Below are positions 35,274 through 46,599 of a stretch of 64,000 bases of DNA, in pieces. Location: assembly GCA_029876055.1 (NCBI GenBank), contig CM056874.1:3348001-3412000 (forward strand). Reading direction: 5' to 3'. How positions within the stretch are numbered: the stretch's first letter is position 1; each line of letters opens with the position of its first letter. The position numbers and the translations under genes were made by a program. The DNA is from Madurella fahalii. Taxonomy: Eukaryota; Ascomycota; Sordariomycetes; Sordariales. Below the pieces are notes generated by a model. The model was not told the DNA's origin. It did no database searches and saw nothing but the letters and a program-made list of their open reading frames with translations.

Positions 35274-36130
35274 TCAATCCCAATCGTCGTCGTCATCCTC
35301 GCGTTTCGCCCGGTCAGAACTGCTCTTTATCCCGCCCCTGCTCGCACCCCCCTTCTCCTCCTCGGCATCCTCCGCCTCCCGTCTCCTCTTCAGCACCCGC
35401 ATGTCATTGTCCTTGACGGCGCCCACCTCCACCAGCAGCTTGTCCAGATCGAGCATGCTCGTCCGGACCCCGCCCATGGTCATCAGCGTCACCACCTGCT
35501 TGACGATGTCGCCCTTGTCGTAGACCAGGATGGTGGGGCAGTTGCGCTCCGGGTAGCCCTCGATGGCCTTGTCGGCGGGCATCTCGCAGAACTTGACGTC
35601 ACCGTACTCGCGCGCCGCCTGCCGCCAGAGCTGCGACAGCACGCGCGACTCGGCGTTGCCGCTCTGCGCCGAGGTCAGGTGCACGAGCACGGGCCCGTCC
35701 TGCGACGCGTCCGTCACCTCGCGCTGGTACTCGGGCTTGGAGATGGGGTAGACCGAGCCGTGGACCGACTTCTTCTGCAGCGCCGAGAGCTCCCGGAGGC
35801 GCTTCTGCCGGTACTGCTCCAGGAACGCCTCGTCCTCTTCGTCTTCAAGGTCCGAGAGGTCCGAGAGGTCTTTGCCTTCGAGTCTGTTCTCGTGCGCGAG
35901 GCGCCGCGCTTCAAGGATGGCTTCTTCGATTACCGGAGTCGGGGAGGGGGGTTTTTCCGGGATGACGCCATGTTTGCGGAGGATGTCGTTCCTGCCGAGC
36001 AAAGTGGTTGGTTAGTGTTGTGTTAGAGGGGGGGTGAGGTAAGAACACGTCAGAGCCGGCCTGACCATTCTGTGTCGGCATTAGGGTCGTCTATAGGAAC
36101 CGCGATCCGCTGGTCTGTTGGTGCTGCCAT
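35274..36130 (-). CDS. PLP2: Phosducin-like protein 2 (thioredoxin-fold chaperonin cofactor)
   Basis: Two exons, 36130-36066 and 35991-35274, 260 aa. The N-terminus reads DTEWNDILRKHGVIPEKP across the splice junction, the signature of the PLP2/PDCL3 branch. A helical, acidic segment (LSDLSDLEDEEDEAFLEQYR) leads to a thioredoxin-like domain (about residues 95-220: VLVHLTSAQSGNAES, FCEMPADKAIEGYPERNCPT) that lacks a CxxC redox site, as expected. The C-terminus is basic then strongly acidic (ends DDDDDWD). PLP2 proteins act with the CCT/TRiC chaperonin in actin and tubulin folding and are essential in yeast. The gene is divergent from the eS27 gene. Confidence 0.93.
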
Positions 36131-36679
36131 TCTAACTGTGAGGGGCTCAAGCTTGCTTAAGAGTTTGTTCGGAGAGCGGATGGGCGAAGTAATCGGGTGC
36201 CAACACTGGATATCCTCGCCGCTTTATGGATGTGAATCGCCCTATTGCACGTTGCCGACGGTGGCAGAGCTTCAAGCTATTCAGTTCCGTGATTGTTGCT
36301 GCCTGGTGGCTGTCGTCGAAGCATTCGCGTCCTTGAAGAACACAAAAGAATACGTACCTCGCTAGCTCCACCCTTGCATGTCAACCCCGCCATGGAAGTC
36401 TTGGTCATCGCCGGATCTTGGCCCCGCTTTGACGCGGTGCCACCGAGCCCTGATTGGTCACGCAACTGAGCCCTAACTGGCAGCCTCCGAGGCTAGCCAA
36501 ATTTGCCATTTGCTCCTCACAGAACCGAAATTTTGCCTTCAAACTTTCGTTCCTGCTAGGCCGCCTAAAAACCCCCTCCGCAACCATCCACGAGCCACCG
36601 AGTCTGCCGCCAAAATCCATCCAGATTTCATCAATCAAGCAACTGCTCGTCCTCCCGACACCCAACATAGTCCGTCAAG
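36131..36679. other. Divergent promoter of PLP2 and RPS27
   Basis: 549 bases. It contains an inverted CCAAT box (ATTGG, 36453-36457) and CCCTAAC (36471-36477), both upstream of the eS27 start. No extra gene is seen. Confidence 0.5.
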
Positions 36680-37246
36680 ATGGTAAGACACCGAAATAAT
36701 GTCGATTTTGCGCGATCCTGCCCGTAGGAATGGACCATTGCCGAGTCAGGAGGTTTGGCATCCACGCGATTGCCGAGGGAAGGATGGATCGCGAATAGGA
36801 CGTCCGGCGTTTTCGCAGCGGCCAAAACACAACAAAAACCGAGAATATTGTGGGCCAAGATATGGGACACCTACGGGCAGGACAGAAAGCGATGGCGTGA
36901 CAAGGTGCTGACGGTTGCATTCGAAAGGTTCTCGCCGTTGATCTTCTCAACCCCAGCCCGGCCGCTGAGGCCCGCAAGCACAAGCTCAAGGTATGCAGTC
37001 CTTAACGCCCCGGCTTGACAGATATCAAGTCGGTCGCCAGCCATCGATGCTGACAGTCTACAGACCCTCGTGCCTGCTCCCCGTTCCTTCTTCATGGACG
37101 TCAAGTGCCCCGGCTGCTTCACCATCACCACTGTTTTCTCCCACGCCCAGACCGTCGTCATCTGCCAGGGCTGCACGACGGTCCTCTGCCAGCCGACAGG
37201 CGGCAAGGCCAGACTCACTGAGGGTTGCTCATTCCGGAGGAAGTAG
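36680..37246 (+). CDS. RPS27: 40S ribosomal protein eS27
   Basis: Three exons: 36680-36682, 36928-36990 and 37064-37246, 82 aa, the family's normal length. The first coding exon is only the ATG, followed by a 245-base intron. The protein starts MVLAVDLLNPSPAAE and carries the zinc-ribbon CPGC and CQGC pair (FFMDVKCPGCFTI, VVICQGCTTVLCQPTGG), ending CSFRRK. It is a structural protein of the small ribosomal subunit. A long first intron right after the start codon is common in fungal ribosomal protein genes. Confidence 0.96.
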
Positions 37247-38712
37247 ACGGTCTGATCGTGGCTGTTTTCTTTCTTTGGGCATACATGGCATGGTAATGGG
37301 ATCATCTCGGTATCTGCAAGGCTGTTTCGAGTTGGGCGTCTAGACTCATTACTCTCGATCGTCAATCAATCTCATTTGCGGATAGAAGATGGATTCGCCA
37401 AAAATCACCTCGCACAGCAAAATGGGAGGGCGTTTGGGGTCCGGATATCTTGCATTATCGACTTCTCCGACTTTCTCTCGATCTGCGTTTTCCCGACGTC
37501 GTCTCGTCTTGTGCTGTACAGGCAGCTCATTGCTGCATGGGAGGATCACCGGCATAGGCATTTTCACAAGTGTTTTGATGGTCGGCCACGGGCGGGTGGC
37601 GGACCACCAAACGCGAGGACGTGGATCGCTGAGGATCGCCAGGCCTCGGTGCAGCGGGCAGGAAAAAAGGGGGAATCAGTCTGCTTCGCGACGAATTTGA
37701 CGAGATTTCATGATATGATATTCGAGTCCAAGTCTGCCGTCGGTGACTCTTGTCTGACACTTGAGGCGACTCTGATGGACCGCCCAAAGGCTGCATGCTA
37801 ATCAACCCGTGACATTGCCCATGAAGCTTTAGATTACGCGCCCTCATGCACCTGAGAATACAGCCCCCTTGATAATAATGCCTTGGTTAGATGCTATCCA
37901 TCCGGCTGCGGATCCTTCGTGATGCGGCTCTTGAAGATACGGAACTTTTGAGTGAGAGGAATGTCGTATTTTTGGATGTGTTTCAAAGCACCGAGTAAGC
38001 GTAGGCCAACCCCCGGCCACAGAGCTATAGATAACCCAAATTCCAAGCCATCTAAGCCGTGTTATATCTGAGAATTGAAGTGTTTCACGCGACATGCTGT
38101 TAAATGTGTAACTGCGGCTTATTCTGCATGAACTTGCCAATCACCGGGTCCCCCAACAACTAGCTGCTCAGGGAGGATGCAACAAGAACGGAGCGATTGT
38201 TTCACGAGAGTCTGGTCCCGGTCGCTCGGTAAACGAGGATCGTGACAAAGGACCGCCTTCACGACGAAACCGATTAGATTGGAAACAAGTTGACAAGGGT
38301 TGATGCAGCTGCAGAGTGCTGCTTTTCCCGAAGTCTCCGTGATGATCCCCTTGGTGTGGTCTGGACACAGGTAGCTCCGTAGGTACAGTATCTTTGATTC
38401 ACTGGGGTCTTGCACAAATCTAGTGTAGCTGTGCTGCAAGGACCAACCAATCCCCAGCCACCAAATTCAATTAAACGCGTCAAAACACGGTCGCGACTTT
38501 CCAATTTCCTAAGGAACCCCCACACCAACCCCCATCTTCCCGCAGTCTCCTTATTCGCGGGGGCTCAGCGCCTTGATCTGACTGCGCCCAGCCTTCTTTG
38601 TGCTTCCATCATCATCCCCCTACAAGCAACGTCTCTCCCCAGCACTTCCCGGTCAAGGCTGGAACTTCAATCTACATAAGTGCCGCTGCATCGCGCCCAT
38701 AGTCAAGACCAA
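37247..38712. other. Intergenic between RPS27 and the RNR-inhibitor gene
   Basis: About 1.47 kb with short open frames on both strands but no motif, splicing or codon bias that supports a gene. Confidence 0.55.
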
Positions 38713-39612
38713 ATGGCCGGTCCTCGCACTAAGCGCCAATTCGCCGGCGCAGCAAGCGATCCCTCGCAGCGTCAAATCACGTCATTCTTCAAGACATCCT
38801 CCTCAACCGACTTGTCTGCGACTTCGACGCCCTCAAAACCATCCGCCCTCGGCGGTCCCGTTCTCCCAGCCCAAATTCAAACCGACCTTTTGAACGTCGG
38901 TATGCGAGTCCGCAAGGCCATCCCAGAAGGCTACAAGACGGGCAATCCCTACTGCGCCTTTCAGCTCTGGGCTGAAGACAACAATAACCACCATAATAAC
39001 TCCTCAACCAAGCCCATCCCCTCATCAACAACACTCGCCTCGGCAATGCGCGAGCTCGAGCCCTTCTGCGGCCTCAACAAAGTAGGCGGCCTCGCCTTCC
39101 AGCCGGCCCACACCACCGCCCCCTTCTCCGAGAACGTCGACGAGGACGATGATTACCTCATGTCCATGCCAAGCCTCACAAGCAGCCAGGAATCCGCCAT
39201 CAGCACAGCAAGCAGCATCACCTCCTCGGCGGTGACGCCTGGACGACTCAACATTGTTCTCCCCACGTCGGCAACGCCCAACCGCAAGCGCTTCTTTGTT
39301 TCCGCAGAGGAGGAGCAGGAGAATGAGAGTGTGCCGCCGCATCAACACGCCGGTCCCTTCCGCCTCAACAGTCACGGCCACGGTCACGACGCCTGGCTGG
39401 ATGGGGAGATATCGCCGAGGAGTCTAGCCCCCGTGGGATGGGAGAATGCAAGGGTGCTGGCGGTGCCCAAGACAAGGCAGAGGAAGGCTGCGACTACGGA
39501 TTTGGTTGGGCAGGAGAATGTCATGGTTGTGGTGAAGGGCGAGGATGGAAATGACTTTGAAGAGGCCAGTTTTCTGGACTATCGTCTCGGAGGGGATATG
39601 GAAATTGAGTGA
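38713..39612 (+). CDS. Spd1/Dif1-type ribonucleotide reductase inhibitor with PIP box
   Basis: Single exon of 299 aa from the ATG at 38713. The family block DLLNVGMRVRKAIPEGYKTG (residues 58-77) identifies the fungal ribonucleotide-reductase inhibitor family (Hug domain; Spd1, Dif1 and Hug1 relatives), which bind the small RNR subunit and control its location and activity. Residues 19-26 (QRQITSFF) are a perfect PCNA-interacting PIP box (QxxIxxFF), followed by Lys 27. The rest is low-complexity: Ser/Thr-rich, acidic (DEDDDYLMSM) and His-rich. In fission yeast Spd1 is destroyed in S phase and after damage by CRL4-Cdt2 on chromatin-bound PCNA. That mechanism is inferred for this gene from the motif. 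The protein is longer than the short yeast members. Confidence 0.88.
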   Translation: MAGPRTKRQFAGAASDPSQRQITSFFKTSSSTDLSATSTPSKPSALGGPVLPAQIQTDLLNVGMRVRKAIPEGYKTGNPYCAFQLWAEDNNNHHNNSSTKPIPSSTTLASAMRELEPFCGLNKVGGLAFQPAHTTAPFSENVDEDDDYLMSMPSLTSSQESAISTASSITSSAVTPGRLNIVLPTSATPNRKRFFVSAEEEQENESVPPHQHAGPFRLNSHGHGHDAWLDGEISPRSLAPVGWENARVLAVPKTRQRKAATTDLVGQENVMVVVKGEDGNDFEEASFLDYRLGGDMEIE

Positions 39613-40054
39613 GACTTACATCCTTTTGACCCTCAGGAAAGTGGCAGAGGGTGACCTCTAGCAACTAGAAGGGTGAAGCGAGAGTGTCTGGGAGTTTGTA
39701 TTGTGCGGTGGCATCATTGGACATGGCGTTTATGGTCTGGTCTGGTCCGGTCCGGTTCATCATCAGGTTGGGTTGCAGGGAGTTGCATTATACCACGGGT
39801 TCAAGAACAAGCTAGCAGTGACTTTTTCGTTTTTCATTTTTAGGGCGTGTCTATGAGTGTTTTATTATTTACTGGGGAGGTGTAGTGCCAGGTGGCCAAC
39901 CGCCGCCAGTCCCGGCTATGACAAAGTACAATCTGTAGCGCGAGCAATCGAAATGAACATTACAAAATATATATTTCTACCGAATACAACCTGGCCTACA
40001 TGTGACACGAACATCATTTCATGACCAGAAGCGGGTATCTAATCGCTGTCTTGG
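39613..40054. other. Convergent 3' flanks
   Basis: About 440 bases between convergent genes. A GGTCT/GGTCC pentanucleotide run lies near 39737-39760. No gene is seen. Confidence 0.6.
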
Positions 40055-41783
40055 TCACAACGCAGGGAACGGATCCCGGAACTCCAGCAGGTCCCTCTGC
40101 CCGTAGAACTCGCCAGCGACTGTCAAGATCATGTTCAGCGTCGCTCGCATATTGACGCACGCTCTTGTTTCATCAAAGGCAGTTTGCTCTTCGCCATTCT
40201 TCTGCTCTTGCTCATCGGCATCAGTCTCAACCGCCGCCTGGGGCTCGTCCTGCTGTGCGCCAGCGGACTCCTCAAGCCGAGCCAGAAGCCGCGCCTTGGC
40301 CGCTGCAATGTCGGCCTCGATGTCTTGATTCCCTTTAGTCGTAGTTAGTTCATCGGAAATCTCCCCGTCATCGAGATCCATGTCCATCTCTCCGTCTCCG
40401 TCCTCATCGGGAGCAGGGACGTCAGCAGCAAGCTTTGACATTGCGCTGGCACCTGCATGGGGACCGGCCTCATCGTCTTTGGTAGTCAATCCAATCTCCC
40501 CAGCGGCGCCACCACTCCCCACCCCCTCCCCCTCCCCGTCATCATCATCAACCACCATCTCACCGATATACTCCCCATCTTCCTCCTCCTCCTCCTCCTC
40601 TTCCTCTTCCTCTTCACCATCCCCGCCACCGCCATCATCAATCCCCTCCCCGACCTCCTCCCTCAGCGCCGCCATCTGCGCAATGCTGACCATCATGAGC
40701 ACGGCGCGCTTGCCCAGCTCGCGCACCCAGCCGACCTCGCTGTAGTCCATCTCGCCGCGGTCGGGCAGGCGCGCGAGCAGGGCCCAGAGCCAGCGGCTGG
40801 TGCGCTCGCGCAGCTCGCAGCCGCGCCGGATGAACTTGCCGCCCAGGATGACGCGCAGCAGCTTCAGCACGCCCTGCCGGTCCAGCGCCGCCACCTGCAC
40901 GGGCAGCGGGTCCGTGTGGCGGATGCGCCGGGTCCACACGCGGAAGGTCCACGAGCGCGCCCCGAACGAGCCCACCTCGGTGCCGTGCTCGCGCGGCAGG
41001 GCGGCGACGAGGTGCGGGGGCGGGGCCCGGTGCAGGAGCGCGCGCAGGCGGAGGAATTGCGCCGTCAGCGAGGCGTAGTAGGCTTTTCGGAGCGCGGCCG
41101 AGCGGCGCGCGACCAGGTCCGGCTTGCTTGACGGGTTGCGGAGGGTGGAAGGGTGGTATTCGCCTCCTCCTCCTTCTTCCTCTTCACCTTCCTCTGCTTC
41201 CGACGAGGACGAGGTGGTGGACGGGTCAGGGTCCGGTGCCGCGGTGTACGCGCCGTCTTGGTAATACCCTCGCGAATCGCCTACTCCGTTGTCGTAGAGG
41301 CTTCTATCGATGGCGGTGTCGTCGTCTGCGGTTTGGAGGTGAGGAGGGAGCTGCGGGCCGGCTTTGGGCGCCACGAGCACGTTGGGGACGGTGCTGGCTT
41401 CTTGTCTGTGTAGATACTTACCCATTAGCTTACCCTGATTTTGTGTCTTCTTTTTCTTGGTTGGCTGGGGAATGGGAGGAGTGTTTTAGCAAACTTTGGG
41501 ATGATGTGTTGGAAAGGGATGAAGGGAGAGCCTACCGGACAGATCTGAGATACGCAAGTGCGTCTCCACATTCTTCAAACTCCAAGTCGCCGTCAGATTG
41601 TTGGGCGGCCTCATCGTCATTGAGCCCGGGGAAAGCGGCTCGCTGGCCGTAGGTAGGATCAGGTTTGTTTTCTGCATGTTTTGATTTGGTGCTCTGTTGC
41701 TCACGACGCCGTTTACCAGACGAGTATGGTGGCTCATCACTGTCGCTCGCAACAACGGCGTTGTAATTCCGTTTCGACCCCAT
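40055..41783 (-). CDS. Gemin2/SIP1/Brr1-like snRNP assembly factor
   Basis: Two exons, 41783-41536 and 41405-40055, 532 aa; the join restores YLRSVRQEASTVPNVLVAP. The N-terminus (MGSKRNYN, then DLEFEECGDALAYLRSVR) and the helical block VLKLLRVILGG, SRWLWALLARL and DYSEVGWVRELGKRA fit the Gemin2 (SIP1) fold, which cradles Sm proteins during spliceosomal snRNP assembly. A long insertion splits the C-terminal part: a Glu run (about 12 residues), Gly/Asp-rich and acidic sequence. The terminal helix (ARACVNMRATLNMILTVAGEF-like, then LEFRDPFPAL) closes the domain. The family assignment rests on my recognition of motifs and order. The gene is divergent from AspRS, sharing a 394-base promoter. Confidence 0.78.
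40577..40616. repeat. CTC/CTT trinucleotide repeat in coding sequence (poly-Glu)
   Basis: On the coding (minus) strand this is GAG/GAA repeats encoding the Glu run of the Gemin2-like protein. Confidence 0.85.
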
Positions 41784-42177
41784 TCTTACCGAGAAGCGAT
41801 GTGAATCAACGCGTCGAACTTGAGCTTTGAATCATTTTAGGAAAGCTTTGATAACCAAAGTTAACCAGGGCGTCTCATGGCTCGTGCGGCTGCCTGGTGC
41901 TCAGGGTTAGGGTCCAGTCTCTCCTGACGTATGGTACATGTACAGTACCTGAGATAAGCGATAGGGCGATGCAGTTGCCCCTCCATGCCCCGCCAAAATT
42001 ATGAGACGGCCCCTCAACTCCTGGCTCGGTCAGGCCGAGATCTGAGGTGACTCGTAAAAATCGAAGTCAGGAGGAGTCACACCACCGTTGAGTCTCCAGG
42101 AATATAGCCACCATTCGCATCCAATCCTCAAATCTTGTCCTCCACAACCACCAATTCGCCCTTCTTGCACGCCTAAC
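41784..42177. promoter_or_regulatory. Divergent promoter of the Gemin2-like gene and AspRS
   Basis: 394 bases. It contains a telobox pair AGGGTTAGGG (41903-41912) and a Gcn4/CPC1-like TGACTCG (42048-42054) 124 bases before the AspRS start. No separate gene is seen. Confidence 0.5.
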
Positions 42178-44042
42178 ATGGCTGAAGAGTCTACGAAGCC
42201 AGTTCCTCCCCCTGCTGAGGCTCCCGCCGAGGCTCCTGCTGCCGAGGGCGGCGAGGACGGCGCTACCGTCTCTAAGAAGGCGGCTAAGAAGGCCGAGGCT
42301 AAGGCTAAGAAAGAGGCCGAGAAAGCGCGCCGCGCTGCCGAGCGAGCTGCTGCCGCTGGCGCATCCAGTGCCGCGGCCCAGACAGAGGACCTCGCCAAGG
42401 ACAACTACGGACAAGAGACGCACGAGACGAAGCTCTCACCAGACGCTATCGAGATCAACCTAAAGACTCTTGGCGATGAGCATGTGGGCAAGACGGTCGA
42501 GCTCCGCGCCTGGATCCAGAATGCCCGCATGCAGGGCGCCAAGATGGCCTTCGTTGAGCTTCGCGAGGAGGGTAACTGGGCCATCCAGGGTGTAGTCGCT
42601 GCCAGCCCCGAGGGTACGCCAGTCAGCCGGCCGATGGTCAAGTGGGTGGGTTCCATCAACCCCGAGAGCTTCGTCGTCGTCGAGGGCACAGTGCAGAAGC
42701 CCCTCGAGCCGGTGAAGAGCTGCCGCGTCTCCAACTACGAGCTGCACATCACCAAATGCTTCATCCATGCCGCAGCGCCCGCTGTCCTCGGCATGACACT
42801 CGCGGCAGCGAACAGGCCGATTGCCAACTTTAGCGACGAGGAAGTTCCCGTGGAACAAGGTGTGGAGAAGCTGAGCATTGCCTCCGCCGGCGAGGCGACG
42901 GGCACTCCTGCTGCGTCTATGCTCACCCATCTCGACAACATTGTCATGCACAAGCGGTCTGCGGTGCAGCAGGCTATTGCCGATATTCGCGCTGAGGTAA
43001 AGGAACTATTCCGCTCATACCTGAGGTCGCACGGCTTCAAGGAGTTCGAGCCGCCTTGCCTCATCGGCGCAGCATCCGAGGGCGGTGCCAACGTGTTTCG
43101 CCTGCCCTACTTTGAAAAGGAGGCGTTCCTGGGTAGGTTGTCCGGTTGAACCAGTGTTGTCTGCGAAATTTCGCTGACGCATCTGCCAGCGCAATCCCCA
43201 CAGTTCTACAAGCAAATGGAGATTGCAGGCGGTCGGAAGCGGGTATACAGCATTGGCCCTGTTTTCAGAGCAGAGAACTCGAACACGCCGAGACACATGA
43301 CCGAGTTTACCGGCCTCGATTTGGAAATGGAGATCAAGAAGGACTACCGTGAGGTCTTGGTATGTACTCTCGGCCTCCCACGGCCCCTAATTGTTGGATC
43401 ATAACTGACGATTATCAGCACATGCTCGAAGGAGTCCTTCTGCATATTTTTAGGAGCATCAAGGAGCGCTGCGCCGACGAAATTGCTCTGGTCCGCTCCG
43501 TCTACCCTTCAGAGGACTTCCTTCTCCCCGAGCCAGGCAAAGAGGTTCGCCTCTCGTTTGCTGAAGGCCAGAAGCTGCTCCGGGAAGAAGGCCCGGAGGA
43601 GTACCGCAACGTCAGCGACGACGAGGATATGAGCACCCCGCAAGAGAAAGCTCTCGGTGCGCTTATCCGTAAGAAGTACAACACCGACTTCTATGTGCTC
43701 GACAAGTTCCCCGAGACGGCCCGGCCTTTCTACGCCAAGGAGGACCCTACGAACCGCAAGGTTACCAACGCCTACGACCTATTCATGAGAGGGCAGGAGA
43801 TCTGCTCCGGTGGGCAACGTATCAATGACCCGGTTGAGCTGGAGGAGCGGATCCGTACCAAGGGGCTCGACCCCACGAGTCCCGGTCTCAAGGAGTACGT
43901 GGACGTGTTCAGGCAGGCTGGCGTCCCTGCCCACGGTGGCGGCGGTATTGGTTTGGACCGCGTTGTTGCGTGGTATCTCAACTTGCCTAGCGTCCACCTG
44001 GCGGCGTACTTCCCTCGGACACCCAAGAGGCTACTCCCTTGA
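42178..44042 (+). CDS. DPS1: Aspartyl-tRNA synthetase, cytoplasmic
   Basis: Three exons: 42178-43132, 43190-43359 and 43419-44042, 582 aa. An Ala/Lys/Glu-rich helical extension (residues 1-75) that typically helps tRNA binding leads to the OB-fold anticodon domain (AWIQNARMQGAKMAFVELR) and the class II catalytic core: AQSPQFYKQ, motif 2 GPVFRAENSNTPRH with TEFTGLDLEME, and motif 3 GGGIGLDRVV, ending FPRTPKRLLP. It charges tRNA-Asp in the cytosol. It stops right after the synthetase core, so it is not the fungal AspRS-DUF2156 fusion that makes ergosteryl aspartate. No organellar presequence is visible. A CPC1-like site upstream suggests cross-pathway control (inference). Confidence 0.96.
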
Positions 44043-45283
44043 AAGGCAATGTGTGATGTAAGGGCGAACAGGAAGTCCCGATGTCTTAGGGTAACGTCTA
44101 GTTGTTGCGAGCGCGCAAGATAGAGTATTCCAATAGACATTTTATGTACACCATTCAAGCGTGGTTTGTAGTTTGTAACAGCCACTTCTCACTGTTTCCA
44201 TGTCTACAGGAATTCCAAGTAACCTACCTGAATCATTCTTCTCAAGAGACTGTTGGATCCCAATGTAGTGTACATCTATGACCAGCTCAGCCACGTCCCT
44301 GAAATTCGCTATATTTGAATCGTGGCAGAATTGAGGAGTAAAATAAGTTGCGCACTCTTCCATCGGGGCATCGGTATGTTCAAGGAGTAAATGAGTATAC
44401 TACCTCGTAGTAGGCTGGGTTAGGTGCCGCATCCATGACCGAATTTCCTACTTCCAAGTTGAGATGTTGCAGCCACGAGGGCTACCATGAAATATAGAGG
44501 CCCGTAGCCTAACCTCATAACCGCAATCCCCGGTAGCTTTGCGGCCACAAGGGGTGCTCACAAACACTAAGAGGATGCCAATGCGCCTCCAACCTCACTT
44601 ACCCTACCGCGCAACAACCAACCTCCAAGGGTCTCCCAGTCGGTTTACCTCCTTTGTCTGGGATGGACCAATACTCTCTCCGTTTAATCATCCTCTCTGC
44701 TTGTTACTGCCTTACATCTCCATTTAAGCGTTGTTGGAATGTCCCGATTCTTAGTCCGGCGGCTATTGAAATCATGGGGGCATTGGGGGTTGAAATTGCC
44801 CGCGAGTTTGATCTGTAAAATGATCTTATACATTGCGCTTCTATTATTCTTGAAGATTAAAAGGTGCCACTTTCTGCCGCTCCTAAAACGGAGCAACAGA
44901 GGCCTCGAGGCGCGCATATCGAGTGCTTCTTTTTCATCTTCCTCGCCAGACCGCCGGCTTCTTTCCAACTCCTGCTCGACCAGTCGGGCTGCGTAACATT
45001 TCTCACCACCGTCACCTACTCCTCAACTCATCTCGCGCATATGAATAAAGTATACCAATACCAAAGCATCGAGACAATTTCCCCGCTTACAATTTTCCAC
45101 TTTCAAAGCCACAATCGTCGTAGTCGACGGCAATTGGAATCACCACGACTATTACCCAAGTAATCTCAGCTGCCAATATCTTTCCTTCTTCCGTTTCCTT
45201 TCGTTTCCTTCCTTCTTTCGGAGCACTCACCTTACAATCTCGGAGAGGCGACCGCAATTGCTTGCTGCGAATCTGAACCGAAA
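44043..45283. other. Intergenic between AspRS and the GRF-like gene
   Basis: About 1.24 kb, somewhat AT-rich, with only short open frames. The last 200 bases are CT-rich in the manner of a fungal core promoter. No gene is supported. Confidence 0.55.
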
Positions 45284-46535
45284 ATGGCATCCCAAAGTCA
45301 GTCCCCTCGCCCTCCCTCCTCCTTTCGACTTTCCACTGGGAAATAAACCAGTAGCACCGACTAAACTGGCTACAGCAGCACCCTCCATCCCATCAAGACC
45401 CTCGTCAACTCCACATAAGAAGTTGACGCAAAGCGTCCTAACAGGCCGAATCGCCAAACCCCCCCCAATCCCCGCCACCCCGGAGAACAACAAGAACAGC
45501 AGCGCCCAGAAAGCAAAGCTACCTAATAGTAACCCCCGGCAACCACCCAGTACCCCGAAGGGCAGCAGAACCCCCAAATACGGGCCCTGTCCCAGATGCG
45601 GCACCGGCCGCCGCGTCCGCTCCCGCTTCCATCCCTCGGGGACCTCCCCCTTCCCGGGCAAGTGGCGGTTCGTGTGCTCCAACCGGATCGTGCCGCCTCC
45701 CCCTCCTCCTCCCAAGGAAGACGGAAATAAAGGATACGGGGAACGGATACGACGGGAACGTGACGGCGGGTGCACCTACTGGGAGCTGCTCGACGCCGAT
45801 CCGCTCTATGATCTCGAGCCTCGGCCGGAAGAGGAGAGTCCCTCGAAGTCCAGGGCGGGAAGGAGAGCGAGGAAGGGGAAGAAGACGTGCTCTGCGTGCG
45901 GGAAGGGACAGTTGGTGGAGCGCGCGAGGGATACGTTCCGTTGGAAGGAGAGGGTTCTGGTTTGCGAGGGTGCTGTCGGGAGGAGTGGGAAGGGGAAAGG
46001 CGGGGAGGAGAAGGGCGGGGGGTGTGGGTATTTGGAGATGATTCCGGCTGGGATTGTGGGGGGTGGTCGGGAAGAAGGGAGTGTGGAGGGCGGCGCGGTT
46101 AGAGAACCGGACAAGAAAAAGGAGGGGAAAGGGGAGACGGCGTGGAGGCCGCAGGATGAGCTGCAGGAGGCTGCGGCTGCGGCTACCTCTGCGGCCGTGG
46201 AGGCGATTGAGATGATGAAGAGGCGGAGGGGGGCTGAAGTCATTGATTTGACGGAGGACGGAGAGGACGAAGGGGAGGAGTTGACCCTTGTGGCGGTTGT
46301 GCCGAAAGCGAACGGACCGAAGAAGGGAATCACAACAGCATTGCCGATGGTGTCGGGGAGGATAAGGAAAGACGCGCGGGCTGCCGAGGAGGACGAGTTC
46401 ACTGACTTCGACTCTGAGGACGAAATGGAGCTTATCCGGCTGGCTGATACGGTCGTGGATGATCTGGACGAAGAAGACGAGCTGCAGCTTGTTGAGTTGG
46501 CTGACAGGGTGTCTGCCTCCATGTCTACACAATAA
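45284..46535 (+). CDS. Protein with two GRF-like zinc-finger units
   Basis: Two exons, 45284-45296 (13 bases, MASQ) and 45352-46535, 398 aa; the donor is GTCAGT and the join gives MASQIAPTKLATAA. Two similar cysteine units are seen: CPRCGTGRRVRSRF with WRFVC and GGCTYWE (residues about 85-155), and CSACGKGQLVERAR with ERVLVC and GGCGYLE (about 190-245). This spacing of CxxC, C, then C before a W/Y-E is that of GRF zinc fingers, which bind single-stranded DNA or RNA in repair and topoisomerase proteins. The C-terminal 130 residues are acidic with basic patches (KRRR) and a VIDLTEDGEDE segment that resembles a SUMO-interacting motif. No catalytic domain is present. I infer nuclear function; the exact role is unknown. 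Confidence 0.82.
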
Positions 46536-46599
46536 ATCTGTTCGAAGGGAAGGTTTGTGGAGGAGGTGGGTCACAACGAGGACATTTCCGGAGGCCAGG

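Noticed and set aside
42178..44042. Ergosteryl-aspartate synthase (AspRS-DUF2156 fusion)
   Set aside because: The protein stops directly after the synthetase C-terminal motif; no DUF2156 sequence follows.
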